From Cheiracanthium punctorium (Eukaryota; Arthropoda; Arachnida; Araneae; Cheiracanthiidae): a stretch of DNA of 64,000 nt. How positions within the stretch are numbered: the first letter of the stretch is position 1; the number at the start of each line of letters is the position of its first letter. Positions 35,191 through 48,584 of the stretch are shown here, piece by piece. Position numbers and translations under genes: made by a program. The stretch lies in NCBI GenBank assembly GCA_038373885.1, contig JAWZYV010012385.1:186001-250000 (forward strand), in the 5' to 3' direction. The notes beneath the pieces were generated by a model that made no database searches, was not told the DNA's origin, and saw nothing but the letters and a program-made list of their open reading frames with translations.

Positions 35191-35774
35191 CAGGGTGTGT
35201 ATTTTAGTAATGAGAATATTTTTTGTCCTGACGCGACTTACTTTCCTGCAGAAAGTGTGTGCAAACTCAAAATGCAGCGAAGCGTTGAACAGCGTTACAT
35301 AAAGGAATTGTGTGCTGGCCTTGGAAGTGGAATTGTTAAAAAAAATTGAAGCTCCTGTCAACCGAGTGCTACCAGGAATTGCTGCCAATTGGAAGTTCCA
35401 TACGACAACGCGTCATCTCCCAGCTGCTTCGTGGTTATCGATAACCTGGCAAACAATGACATCGCAATGATTCCACAGCCTTCATACAAGCCCCAATCTT
35501 GCCTCAGTTGACGGTTTTCTCGTCCCCAAAGTGAAAACCATCCTCTAAGAAAGAAAACCATGGAGCCTGGATGCTGTCAATGGGGCTTGCACGCTTGCTG
35601 TCGAGGATATTTCAGCTGTTGACTCTAGGAAGAGCACGAAGGGTGGGAAACTCGCCCGCCGAAGTATGTTGATGCTGATAATGTATACTATCAAGGCTAT
35701 TAGAGTTTTGCAGCGATATCTCTCATAATTTGTTTTTTATGAATTCATTCTCATTACTTAAAATACACACCCTT
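35191..35774 (+). mobile_element. Internally deleted mariner element
   Basis: The left end CAGGGTGTGTATTTTAGTAA and the right end (reverse complement AAGGGTGTGTATTTTAAGTA) are flanked by TA, with about 28 bp of inverted repeat. A start region at 35272 reads MQRSVEQRYIKELC and stays open to 35346, like the E-Q-R-Y-x-I-K-x-L/F-C start of mariner transposases. Near the right end another frame reads WETRPPKYVDADNVYYQGY before a stop at 35701, fitting the W-x-x-R-x-x-K-C-x-x-x-D-G-x-Y-F-E-G tail. The catalytic core is missing and stops interrupt the middle. The element is dead at 584 bp. Confidence 0.75.
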
Positions 35775-37830
35775 TATAGTCCCTACTTGATACATGCTAT
35801 AACTTGGAACTAATTGAATTTCTCTATCACTATGTTAGGTTTTGTCTACTGTATAAATATAGTATTTGTAATAAAAATGTTTATTGAGCGACATATTTGT
35901 CTTAGTGTTCGCTTATTAAATATAAGTAAGTATGATGAAGATTCAAGTATGAAATTATAACTGCTAAATAATAACATCCTCTGTAAATCTCGGAGAAAGT
36001 CCAAAAAAGAACGGCTTAACATTATTCTGCTTTAAAAAAAGAACAATTTTCCTATATGAATTGTTATTAAATTAAGTTTTCCTTAAAAAAAAAGAGAAGC
36101 AAGTAAATAAAAGTAAATAAATAATTTCTTGTAAAAATAAAATAACAAAACTGCACATCTTGCAGAAAAGGTAAGTCAAAAATACAAAAATTTAATTTAT
36201 TTGGACAAGACGCATTTTAAAGAAGAAAAATAAGTGCATATTTACTAAAGTAAATGTTCTCTCGGTAAAGATTTATTTCCGTCACTTATGCAAATGCATC
36301 GGGGTAAAAACACTTTGTTCATGTTTATTTAAAATTCAGATTTCTTTGAAACATTTCACTGATTTCTTTTTGAAGAAATGGGACATTTAAACGAAAATTT
36401 AACACTCTGAAAAATCCTCTGAAAATTAGAACTTTGTTTGATTAGATTTCTTTTTAAATTTCGGTGTTTTAGGTAAAGTGTTGGTAATTATTTTGAAAAT
36501 ACATTTAGATATTTCTTTATTCGAAATACAATTATCAATATGTTTAATTAACCTACGAAATGAATATATGATATAAAAATTTATGCAAGTATGTATCATA
36601 AATAAATGAATTAGAAAATGAAAAATAAGTAAAAAAAAGCATGTTTATAAATGCATTATTTTTCTTGATTCAAGTTCTACGGAGATTAAGGAGTTATGTT
36701 GAAAAGAAAACGCATGGATTTTTATTTAGAATAATGTTAAATGTCCGTACGCACATTTTCTCCTGTCTTTCAATGAATACTTTTATTTAAATCATTAATA
36801 GTGATTCATAATTTATATTTCAATCTTAAAAACTGGGCATAGACACTTGAGTTACAATATCTATAAATTGTTTGCTTTAAAATGCAACCAATCGAATCCT
36901 ATGCTCGGTCAGGGATTGTTTGTAAGTATAAACTTGTTGTAACTTTATTTGTTCAAATTTATTGTTAAAAAATACTTTCCCGTACATCTAATATGGGCAG
37001 TGATTTTAGTTACAGCAGTTCTGTAATTTTGTGAAGAAGATTGAAGTTCTTCCGAATAAATGCCACAGGAAAGGTAGATCTGAAGGTTTTTTTTTTTTTT
37101 TTTCATTTTTGTTTTCGAGCCAGTGACAGACTACACAGTACAGTAAATGACAATGAGACAACGTAAAATAACTTATTTCCGTAATATTAAAGAATGATTT
37201 ATTCAACGACTCAATAATCAATTTTTATATTTTTTCTGTTCGTTTAAATTAAGAAAAGAAGAAAGCATAACATGTCTTATACTCAACACGACTCATTTTA
37301 AATGTTATTTGTAAAAGTTAAGATAATTTGAGCTATTCGTTATTTCATATCATTCAAATAACTGCCATCGGAAATTAAAATACATTATCATTAAAAATTC
37401 ATACTGTGTTTCGAAAATTAAAATGTGTTAAATAAATTAAGGAATTGCCATACAATACACCTGCAGGTATATCAAATAATGAAATCACGTTTTAAATAGA
37501 TTTGGAAATAACATTTTTACTTATATTAGATCTTGTTTCTCCTATTAAAATGTACTAATGAGGTTGAAAATCCTCATATCATCAACTTGGATATAGATCA
37601 AAATGATATAAATGTGTTTTAAATAGTAGGTTTAAAAAATAAATAAACGATTCACGGAAATGACAGTATCAGTTTCAAATATTACAATTAAAAGTAAAAA
37701 AGGACAATGAAATTTAAGTGCTGTTATGTTGGACATATAAAAATATAGTGCTAATATTTTTATTTTTCTCATAATACACAAATATTATAATATACGAGGC
37801 ACTGTCGAATCCATTTATTTCCTCCATTTT
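35775..37830. other. AT-rich stretch, nothing recognised
   Basis: No supported gene or element. Confidence 0.45.
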
Positions 37831-38265
37831 GTATACTGCAACAAATCCCAGAAATCAAAGCTGAAGAATTCGGTGCATTTATCATCCTAATGAAATATGT
37901 TTTCTTCTCTTAACTAGATCGGAGCAAATCCATCCAAATAATTCACAGTAAGACGGTATGTTTCATTCCTTACGACGCAATATCATTCTAATAGAGTTTC
38001 AAACCACGTACCGAGACTAAAGTTAAACAAAATTAACTTGCTCTTCTCTCCCTAATTGGGAGAACCGTAGCTGAATAGAAAGTGTCTAGATATTCCTATT
38101 GATTCCAAAAGAAGCTCATTGCAGGAATATTTAGAGATAATGTAGTATTCGAATTGCGCCTAGTGTTATACGATGCAGTAGAAAGCTTCGAAATCAGCAA
38201 ACTCCTGAATTAAAAGATTTATAATGTTTAATTGATTCTGAAGATGCAAGTTTAAAGTTTGTTTC
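37831..38265 (+). repeat. Duplicated non-coding block, copy 1
   Basis: Matches 38551-38975 over its whole length with indels. Shared words in order: ACTGCAACAAATCCCAGAAA, GAAATATGTTTTCTTCT, CACGTACCGAGACTAAAGTT, CAGGAATATTTA, GATAATGTAGTATTCGA, GCAGTAGAAAGCTTC, GATTTATA. A 35-nt core at 38004-38038 is identical in both. The shared part contains no consistent open frame. Offset between copies is about 715 bp. Confidence 0.85.
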
Positions 38266-38550
38266 AGTTAGATATTTTATAATTCGAAGTTATGGAATAC
38301 TTTTGAATAAACACGTATAAATGTTACTCGCAGTACAAGTACTGTTTTGAAAATCTGTATGTTAATCAACGCAGTGTTTGAAATTTACATAAAATAATTG
38401 AACATGATTGAACTTTTTAAAAAATGTTAAATAGGGTTCTAAACTAGTATAAGTATTTGCACTACTGAATGTATTAAAATACCATTATCTTCACTACAAT
38501 CAAACAATTTTCGATAAGAAATTCTTCAGTGCATTTCACGCTTGATTTTT

Positions 38551-38975
38551 CTATACTGCAACAAATCCCAGAAATCTAATCCCAAGAATTCTAGAGATTT
38601 ATTATCCTATTGAAATATGTTTTCTTCTGTTAACAAGATTGAGTACATTCATCCAAATAACTCGCAATATGCCGTACAAGACAATAACATTCCAATCTAG
38701 TTTCAATCCACGTACCGAGACTAAAGTTAAACAAAATTAACTAGCTCTTCTCTTCCTAATTGAGGAACTGTACTGAATAGAAATCCCGTCTAGGTATTTC
38801 AATTGACTGCGAAAGAAATTCATTCCAGGAATATTTATAAAGATAATGTAGTATTCGACTTACGCCTGAGGTGCTACTTGCTGCAGTAGAAAGCTTCCAA
38901 ATCAGTAAATTCTGGAATTAAATGATTTATATTCTTCAATCTATTTTGGAGGTGCAAGTTTAATGTTTGTTCTGG
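38551..38975 (+). repeat. Duplicated non-coding block, copy 2
   Basis: Direct-orientation partner of 37831-38265; the identical core lies at 38708-38742. By eye about 75-80% of positions agree outside the core. No terminal inverted repeats or target duplication bound the copies, so this looks like a local duplication rather than a transposon. Confidence 0.85.
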
Positions 38976-39137
38976 CTATATTGTTTAAAATTTAATTTAT
39001 TTCTGTATATTTATGCTGATCACTGATTCTGCACTCTCCCAATTTCAGTATAACCACTATAAAGCAAAACTTTTACCGTAATTGCTCCTAAAATATTAAA
39101 AAGCTAATGGTCGAAAATATTAATAACATCCACAACA

Positions 39138-39240
39138 ATAGTTCGATCGGCTTGACATTTTAATAAATATGAAAAAAAAATATAAAAATCAATCTGCGCT
39201 ACTTTAAAAATTGAAAACAGCGTTTCAGTAATATTTCGCA
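39138..39240 (+). mobile_element. Possible Helitron relic
   Basis: GATCGGCTTGACATTTTAAT, AATATGAAAAA and CTACTTTAAAAATTGAAAAC follow the order of the 5' region of the Helitron at 46293 (ATCAGCCTGAAATTTTGCAC, ATATGTAAAAT, CCACTTTAAAACTTTGAAAG). No ends remain. Confidence 0.3.
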
Positions 39241-39688
39241 AGTTTTGGACATTTCTTTTACTTCAGAAAATTGTTCTATTTGGGTAACAGAAGTTAGCAC
39301 ATTCAAACGCACTCTTTCGCAATTTTTACGATAGATAACAAAGTTACTCATAAAATGTAATAAAATTCAAATCATTGGGCTGATCAACTTTCAAATTTGC
39401 ACAAATACATGAAAAATTTAGGGGGAAACATAATTTACAAAAAGAAAGACAATGAAAAAAAAAAAACTTGTCCAGAACAGGGTGTTTTGGTATGATGATT
39501 CCTTCTACGATGATTTCACTGATTCTTTCTATGAACTGTAATATCACAAGTGTATGTTCCGTAACTGATTAGAATGTATCAGGGATAATGTTGTAAATGT
39601 ATTACATAAAGCTTCCTTGTAACTCAGCTGAGTTTGTATCAAACTACTCAGCACGTATTAATTTTCCTTTTCTTTCTAAAAAAATCAC

Positions 39689-39743
39689 AAGTGTAACGTG
39701 CAGTGAGCATTACACTTGTGAATGCTCACTGCGCATTACACTT
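39689..39743. repeat. Near-perfect palindrome, 23-bp arms
   Basis: AAGTGTAACGTGCAGTGAGC and on to 39711 pairs with 39721-39743 at 21 of 23 positions; the 9-nt loop ACACTTGTG repeats the arm's own CACAAGTGT word. Confidence 0.85.
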
Positions 39744-39819
39744 CTTTCACTAAAGTCTTTTAGTAGATATCACATTACAGCTGAATATAGCTGTAAAACG
39801 TATGAAAGTGCTGTAAATG

Positions 39820-39865
39820 AAGAAGCTCATTGCTAGAATATTTGGAGTACCAAGTATAATTCGTT
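39820..39865 (+). repeat. Possible third fragment of the duplicated block
   Basis: GAAGCTCATTGCTAGAATAT then TTGGAGTACCAAGTATAATTCG resembles copy 1 at about 38113-38155 (GAAGCTCATTGCAGGAATAT, then TTAGAGATAATGTAGTATTCG). Short, so it could be coincidental. Confidence 0.35.
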
Positions 39866-42800
39866 TTCTATTTAACTAACTGAAAATCACATGTGCAAAT
39901 AAATTATTAGTTTTTTACAAGAAAAATTCATGACCTGATTTTTCGTAATTTCTTTTTCTAATTTTCAAATTCTGAAATAATTGATAATAATAAATATTGA
40001 TTTATAATTTCGGCTGATTTCTTGAACAGATGCAGACAAAATTTACATATTTTTAAAAGTTAAGCATCTATCATTTCCGAGATTTGTTTTAACTATTCAA
40101 ATAAAACATTTAAATTAGTTTAGGATAAAATATTTTTGACCTTTTTTAACTTTTTCATTGAAAAAATACAATAATGAATAGTTAAGCTAATATCCTACAT
40201 AAGAAGTCCAAACCATTGAGTTTACTTTTAATATTTCTAAATATTTATTTCTTTATTTTTATTTTTTGGCAAAACAATATTAGGTTTTATCATTATCTGA
40301 TTTTAACTAGTGCTAAATTGATTGATATGTAAATATAACCTACTTATTAATTGATGAATCCTAGTAACAAGACGATCATAAAACATGAAATTTTACCGCA
40401 ATTGTTGAATCAGGCTGATTTTAAGAGACATAGTTACTTTTATAGAAGATGAATTTTAAAAATATAAGATAACATTGCCTAACTTTATAAGTTTACTTTA
40501 AACATTGAATACTTCCGCTTTTGTTATTATTACAATAGCTTGGCTTTTATCTGAGCCTCATACGATGCTTTTACAGAAAGAAGGAATATTGTGAAAAGTT
40601 GAAATTCTTCCATCTGAAAACCCTTTTAAAGGTGTCAAAAGAAAAATGTCCGAAAATTCGATATTATTTCTATAAAAGTCATTTGTTTCTCAAACATATA
40701 TCTAAAATTGCTTTCTGATGGAAAAAGGATACAAGAAACATTCTTAGCTTAGAATAAAATACCCTAAAGTAGAACAGAAACAATGTTGAATATTTTATCT
40801 TCAACGTAATATTTTCTTGGATGAAAAGACTTTTGTGCAGTAACAACATAGCAGGAAAAAATATACTTCAAAAATAAGACTAACAAAAGTATCAATGCAT
40901 GTTTGTTCTGAAAATTAAAAGGTCTATTTTCTAAACTGAATATTTAATACAATAGTAAGGTATTTGTTGTAAAACATTGTAATCATTTTTATACACATTC
41001 AAGTAATATTTATGTAATATTAACACTAAGATTAATGAATATCCAGCTGTGCATTCTAGATTTGTTTTCTTACAAATAAATGTGAATAATTGTATAATTT
41101 TTTACTTAACTTTATTGGCGTACAGAAAAACAGCAATAATTTATTTATTTATTATTAATACTTCACAGCGTATAATGCATCTAAAAATGTTTTACTCAAA
41201 AGTATGAGTATAATAAACACGAGTCACAGGGAGAATTTTAACAGACAGTATTGAAATTCGAATAGTAAAAAAAAAAAACCTTCTAATTAATGTGCTGTTC
41301 TATTGAATTTCAAAAGTTACATACACCACTCTAACAAGCAGAAATACTAATTAAATGATTTTTTTTACGATGTTTTAATACATATATAAATTTTGAAGTA
41401 TTCATCTTCCAAGTTGCGTTTTAAACTTTCGTTTCATAAATTTAAATAATCAAAATTTAAGATTAAAATAGTTTACGTAATTTATAAAGTTATTATAATT
41501 AAATTTATTTCCAATTTTTATTATGTAATTCATTTCAATGTCTTTTATTTCAATCTTTGATAATTTCTGGGACGTGGAGACTGTCACGTACGAATATAAG
41601 TTTAATGATACTAGACAAAGTAAAAACATAAGAGAAAAGGCAGTATATCATTATTTCCCTTAAACTAGTTTATGTCTTAATCGCTGCTTATTTCCTTCAA
41701 GTTATCTTAATGAACCGACGTCAGAACGATAACACCATTTCTACCGGCTGTTTCACAGCATTTTAGAGAATATAGTCTCATTATTAAGGCGTCACAAGAA
41801 AAAGGACGTCAAACATTTGAATTGGTAATAAATTTGCTAAGATGTACCGAAGTTAAAATGACAGTGAAAAGTGGAGGTAATTATTATTCACTGGAAAATG
41901 AGATTTCAGTTTAGAGAAATTGAGTAAATTTATGTCATTTATCTCGAGACTCCAAAAATTGCAAATATATCTCACTTATATTTATGCAATACTCAGTGTG
42001 AAAGCTGTCTTCATTGTGACATTCTAAGCGAATTAACGATATTGCGTAATTGAAAATTTTAGGAAAGTGATTTGTTACGAAAATAAATTGATTTTATTAA
42101 TCGATTTTCTTTTCTTGTATATGCGGCACTATAAAAATTTTACTATGCAAATAATATGCATTGGTATTATGTGACCTATAAAGGGAAAACAACATATGTA
42201 TTAATTTGTATTCAATATACGTATGTATGTATAGATTTTTTTGAATACCAAAGAGGAGCATTTTAATGAAACACATCATTTTATACTCTCTTCATGGTTC
42301 ACTAGCTTCGCGTATGTTTCAGGTTACTTGAATGTACCATAGTAAAATTTTCATTACATATATTTAACTCAAACATACTTAATGTAAGCATACATTAGCG
42401 CCACACTCAAATCTTTTGAAAATACTTCAATGGACTTTTTTGTTGTGTCCTGTATTCACCACTTCTATTATTATAAAATTAATTACATAAGTTCAAAGTA
42501 AACTGCGAGGAATATAAATTAAAGTAAAAAAAATTACGGAAGAAGTAATGTAAGGTAAGATTTTCATAAATTTCACTTACATCTATGTTTCTTCAGAAAG
42601 TCCACTCGAAGTATAAAATGTTTTACAGCATCTTTCTGCATTTCAATATTTACAACTTTTCTGAAATTCATATTTAAGCATGGTACCTCGCTAATTTCCA
42701 TGATAATTTAACGATTAAAGCCATTTAAAATATAATAAATATTATTAGTGTATGTGTAGTTTCCACAGTGCAAACTAACTTAAAAGGAGAAGTTAGGAAT

Positions 42801-45214
42801 TGTTTTGAAAATCTATATATTGTGATTTATTTTATTAGTATGCCATCTTTTAAGATTGCTCAGTATGTATTTTCGTAAGTACAATTAATAGGCTTTTATG
42901 CTAGTAAAAATACGGTATAATAATTTACACAATCAATATACGGGAAAAAAGGGCAAATCTGAAAAAAATTAACTGCCGTATTTCTTATTTAAGTTAGTGA
43001 AGTTTTAACTCTTAAATGCACGAATTTTAAAGACGGTTGCTGTGGATCAGTCGATAGCCACGAGTGTAAGCTTAATTTCCTACACCACTTTTCTAAATAA
43101 CTAATTAACTTTTTCTACAAACACGCAATTTGAAAGAAATAAGTGAAATTTTTATTATTCACGATATGAATTGTTTATTATGAAAAACTATATTTTATTT
43201 GTGAAAGAGACGCAATAAATTTACTTCTACTCTAATACGTCAGTGAACGTGTTTCAAAAATACGATGAATATATCTATCGCTATTTATATAAGACTCAAA
43301 TGCTAAATGAGAAAATATGCATATACGTATTCCATTAACATAAGATATAAAAATGTAATTTTTTTTAGGGTTCAACGTGCTGTAAATTTATAAAATAATA
43401 TTTTTCTGTCCAGATCTACACAGTATAAATGAGCCTTTGATCAGGCGTGTACACATTCAAACGAATACAGCAATACAAAATTAATAAAAAAATGAAACTA
43501 ATAGTGTTCTAATTAAAAAATGCGCGTTCTTACAAAAATATAAAATGATACGGATAAATTAAAAACTACATAAAAAAATCTTCAACTATACTGAAACTAA
43601 TAAATTCAGTTGTTTACCGGCATTCGTGATCATGAAAATTGGTATCATGTTTTATTATTCAAACATTATACCGAGATAGAAGTTTGTTTATGTTTGGTTA
43701 AGGCATATTTTACAATTTGTTGCTTCAACCGACTTATATAAGGACTACATTGATAGACGAAATGTTTATCAACTACAAAATTGTAAGTGTGAGCACGTAT
43801 TCCGTGTATAATTGGACAAATAATTCCGTGTATAATTTTACAAATAATTGAGATGATTCCTACTTTAACCTCCCCCCTCGCCCCACTCTCGACAAGTTGG
43901 CGGCAACCGTAATCTAGAATTAAAATGGCGGTTTGGAACAACATGCATCTGCATCATTACATTTTTATTTATTTTTTGGGTTGCCAATTAAAGCAGCTTT
44001 AATAATTAAATGTCTTAAGATTCGACAACTGCTTATCGCTAATTTGTTCACTTTCGTTTACACCTTGTTCCTTTGAGAAAGTTGAAACTGGTGCATAACT
44101 CATTGAGGCCGATAACTGTGAAGCTCGCCAAAGTTGTGCGATTTTTTAGGCTGGTGAGTGTGGGGAGAGATTGATGTAGGATTCCACCACAATTGTTTAA
44201 CTTTCTGTTAAGTGAAATATTATAAAATAAATTTAGTTTCGGATATTACTTTCAATTATGGACCTGTAGAATTCTTAAGAGCAAACGGAAAACGTTAAAA
44301 AATGAACATTTTTCATTAGCATATATGAGTAAACGCCAATTTCCCGAAATACTCTTTAACATTCTGTTAATCAAAGTGGTTTAGAAGTCATGGTCTTATT
44401 TACATATTGGAAATAAAAACAATGTTTTATGTGCAATCTGTATTGATTTTGATCAACATTGTGCAAAGTAATTCTTTTTTTTTTTACATGGAATGGAAAA
44501 AAATCAAAGTAATTCACTTACAGGGCTTCAAAACTAAAAGTATGCCTATATTCTTTGAATCATTCATGAAAAATCTTCAAAGTATGTCCAATTTTGTCCC
44601 ATCATAACATTACGCACGTTTTTGTTAAGCAGCCAGCCACCGTTTTAATAGCCCTTATTATTTTAGATTAACTACTTTGAAATCTCTCATAATTGCTGTT
44701 ATCTAAATTTCGACTCTTGGTTATTGTATACGTAATGTATAGCAGCTATAAAATTCTGTTAGCACTTTATTTTTCTCGACACTCAACTATATCACTGATA
44801 AAGAGGGGGTTTAATATTAAATTTCATTCAAATGGAGATTAAATAAACTAATTGAAATCGCATATTTATTTGCTTGCAGCCAAATCTATACCTGGAATTG
44901 TCCATTGGAACCACATAAATAACTTCAGCAGAATTTTAAAGTTTTTATTAAAATCGAGTATTTCTTTTATGATGGTTAACAGTATATATATAACTTAATT
45001 TTATCACTTAATACTGAAACAATAACAGCACGCAGAAGCGATTTATGGCGATAGATGGCTTGGATGCCATTAAATTCGTCTGAAGCAATACTTCCCAAGC
45101 ATTGGTCATCGGACAGGTGTCGGTGCTTGAAATTTTTCTGCCTGTTCACATATTCATCTGCCTGTCAATTTATTAAAAAATGATCAGCAGCAAATGTCGT
45201 TGTAACAAAATGTA
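39866..45214. other. Long AT-rich stretch, nothing recognised
   Basis: Over 5 kb without a supported gene, RNA gene or bounded element. Slightly GC-richer patches at about 41700-41760, 43860-43930 and 44090-44170 show no product. Confidence 0.45.
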
Positions 45215-45978
45215 CAGCTGCGGAAAAAAAGTCGCACTTGTACATTTTTCGGCCGTCGATCGTCGTACAGCAAAGTTACAGATACCAATCGTTTTCGATT
45301 GACGTACACTTTAATTTGCTATGCATAAAAATTGCATAAGGGGCCATCTGCATATTAAAATTCACGCCAACTTTTTTTCCCAATAGCAACCCCCAGATTT
45401 CACTTCATATTTCAAAAATTTAGCTCATTTTAACCCCGGATACCCATTTTCAATAAATTTGAACTGAAAATGGGTGAGTTATGAGCACCCAAAATCCCCC
45501 TCCCCATATGTTAAAATATTTTTTCATACTTTAAATCATATCTCATATAATATTGATAATAAGAAGCTCATTTTTATTCGTACTATTAGAACTAAACGAC
45601 TCATGATAATTTAATGTTACTATAATTTTAAATGAAATATTAATATAAATTATGAATTATTAAATTAATATTCAAAAAAATTATGAATAGAACCATAGCC
45701 AAATTTCGATGGAAATACATGCAGAAAGCTATACTACATGGCTGTGCAAAATTTCAAATTTTTACGTTCGGTAGTTTAATTTATATTCAATAAAATATGT
45801 TATTTTCAAGATTAAGGGACCATACATAAATTTAGTAAGTGACAATTTTTTGAAAATTGCTTAAAATAAAAGTAAATTAGATTTCTTTTGTGCAAAAACG
45901 CAGTAAAAGATAGCGGTATTAAAAAATATCAAATTTTGAAGCAAATAAATTAGAGGTTTTTACAGCTTGATGGTGATT

Positions 45979-46182
45979 CTATAAAGTGACTATTGTTGCG
46001 TCCGCTACCATATTCCCCAAAATAAAATATTTTCCAGGTATAGAACTAGATGCAGTAGATGTATGTTTTCTAATACAACGTCCTATTTCTGAAAAAATAA
46101 CATCTTCAATATTCGAGGAATGAATTTGACCTTTTCTAATATTGGAAACATTAGGTCTTTGGACTTCCCAATACTTTACCAA
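45979..46182 (-). pseudogene. Tc1-like transposase N-terminal helix-turn-helix relic (copy 2)
   Basis: The 67-codon frame includes QRPNVSNIRKGQI and FSEIGRCIRKHTSTASSSI, homologous to the frame at 24187-24390 and of exactly the same length. It starts at TTG without an upstream ATG. It covers only the first DNA-binding helix-turn-helix; no catalytic domain follows. Confidence 0.6.
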
Positions 46183-46315
46183 ACATTCAAAAAGACATTC
46201 AAAATCACGATTTTCTGTCTAAATTTTCATCTGAATATAAATTAAAATTTCGCCACAAGTATTATAAGATTATTGCACATTGCAGACGATAATCTTATAA
46301 ATAAAAATGAAATTC

Positions 46316-46350
46316 TGTTTGTTTGTTTGTTTGTTTGTTTGTTTGTTTGT
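46316..46350 (+). repeat. (GTTT)n microsatellite
   Basis: About eight GTTT units just inside the Helitron 5' end; the second Helitron start at 47400 has only two diverged units there. Confidence 0.9.
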
Positions 46351-47399
46351 GGATTTGAGTTGTATACAAATCCACAAAAATGGACCTATCAGCCTGAAAT
46401 TTTGCACAGATATGTAAAATAATATAGAATAAATCATAGTCCACTTTAAAACTTTGAAAGTCCACCCGTTCCCGGAATTTAAGAGATTTTTTATGTTCTC
46501 CACGCAAAAAGCTTTCCGTAATTGTAACCCCTGTAGTGAAAAAAGTGTGAAATAAGGATCGTGGTTGCCATGTGTGGCGATTTTGCCGAATAAGATGTTT
46601 TAAATTCTCAAAGTAAAAATAAAAGAATAATAATGATTTTTTTTTGTTAGTTTATATTCGTAAGGTTATATTTTTTTTAATTATAATATCGTGTTCATGG
46701 GAAATCGGAGCAGGAATGAAATGTTTTATACGCAAAACAATAAGAATTGAAGATTTCCGAGGCTAATATGTTAAAAATTTTTAGTTTGGCGAAAAAATAA
46801 AATGGCTCAAATGCCGAGAAAGTGAGTTCTAGCGTTTGCACAGTTTCTGGCTTGGCGAAATTTACTGAGAGCTTAAGGAAACGGATTTTTGAAAACAAGT
46901 GCAAAGGTTTTATTAAAATACAGCATTAAATTTTAATGATCCGTGCGAAAATAATGCAGTTATTAAGGGATTTCAAGCGATCTATCTTCAGCATTCTCGC
47001 GATTTTGAGGAGGATTCTAACGCTTGGCGCTGTTTATCGAAATTTAATCGTCTGCTATTTGGGTTATGAATACACCTGCGTATAAGTTTTTGAAATTTTC
47101 ATTCAATTGGAATTGTGCATTTTTCTGAGCAGCTTTTCTGTATCTAATGTATTACATCCAGAAAAAAGGATGTTAGAAATATCAATTTTAATTTTGTTTA
47201 ATCACACTCATGAATAATGATACACTTTCCAACTTAATGAAAGAAGGAACGAAAATAGGGAAGACCCATGGATTATAACTCTTTTTATATATAGCACTTT
47301 AGTGCGTATTTAAAAATCTGAAAGTGTGTCAGATTTTCTATGATTCTAGCGCTTGGCGCAATTTAATGAGAGGGTATTTTTAAAAACAAGCGTAGGTTA

Positions 47400-48130
47400 T
47401 CTTATAAATAAAAATGAAATTCTGTTTGTCAATTTGTTGATTTGGGTAGTATACAATTCCACAAAAATGGACCTGTCAGCCTGAAATTTTACACAGATAT
47501 GTAAAATAATATAGAATAAATGATAGTCCACTTTAAAACTTTGAAACTCCACTTAAAAACGTTTTCCTCCTGAATGGTTCTCTTAATTTCCGTTCCCGGA
47601 ATTTAAGAGATTTTTTATGTTATCCACGCAGAAAGCTTTACGTAATATTAACCCCTGTAGTGAAAAAAGTGTGTGAAATAAGCATCTTGGTTTGCCATGT
47701 GTGACGATTTTGCCGAATAAAATGTTTTAAATTCTTAAAGTAAAAATAAAAGAATAATAATGATTTTTTTAGTTTATTTTTTTAGGTTATTTTTTTCATT
47801 ATAATATCGTGTGCGCATAAGAAATGAGAGCAGGAATGAAATGGTTTATACGCAAATCAATGAGGATCGAAGATATCCGAGACTAATATGTAATTTTTTT
47901 TAGTTTGGCGAAAAATAAAATGGCCGATAGGCCGATTTTTAGAGAGTGAGTTCTAGCGGTTTGCACAGTTTTAGGCTTTTTGGCGCAATTTACTGAGAGC
48001 TTAAGGGAATAGCATTTTTGAAACAAGTGCAAAGGTTTTCTTAGAATACAGCATTAAATTTTAACTATCCGTGCAGAAATAATGCAGTTATTAGGGCATT
48101 TCAAGCGATGTAGCTTCAGAATTCTCGCCA
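47400..48130 (+). repeat. Second Helitron 5' region in tandem
   Basis: Begins TCTTATAAATAAAAATGAAA, identical to the element's own 5' end. It repeats the 46293 onward sequence (GGACCTGTCAGCCTGAAATT, CCACTTTAAAACTTTGAAA, GGAATTTAAGAGATTTTTTA, ACCCCTGTAGTGAAAAAAGT, CCGAATAAAATG) with small indels. The first unit is 1107 bp and lacks a 3' hairpin/CTAG of its own. Confidence 0.85.
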
Positions 48131-48584
48131 ATTGAGTACATTGATTTAACTTGGGGGAAATCCGCCAAATTTCAGAAAATTGAAATCTTCGCATTTAGTA
48201 CATCGAGGTAACGATGAATAAAACATGTTATAGTTGATAATTTAAAAAATGCGGCTGTATTAAGGGATTCCACTTTTCAAATAAATGCCTGGCGGTCGAA
48301 CCATTTCCCATTTTGATTGCTGCTAAGTCAATGCTTCGAATAATTCCCTGAAAAAAACTCTTGCAAAATGGCGTATGCTGGCACTTTGGCGAGGCTTAGA
48401 TTTGAAACTGGATTTTACTTGAGACTGGTATATACGTATAATAAGACTGGTTATCGATAAAAATGAATGATGGTATGTGTGTAGGAGGTTGAAAAACTCC
48501 AGCACCGTTTCACCGATCACCATGAAATTTGGTTCACCTAAGTCTTTTATCATGGAGAAGGTTTTTATGCTATCCGTTTTCCTC

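Noticed and set aside
35041..35388. 115-codon frame on the minus strand
   Set aside because: Lies across the left end of a mariner element whose own frame is on the plus strand; composition is not protein-like.
47401..48130. Considered as an independent second Helitron insertion
   Set aside because: No separate CTAG/hairpin end precedes it, and the empty-site comparison shows one insertion with one 3' end; kept as an internal tandem unit.
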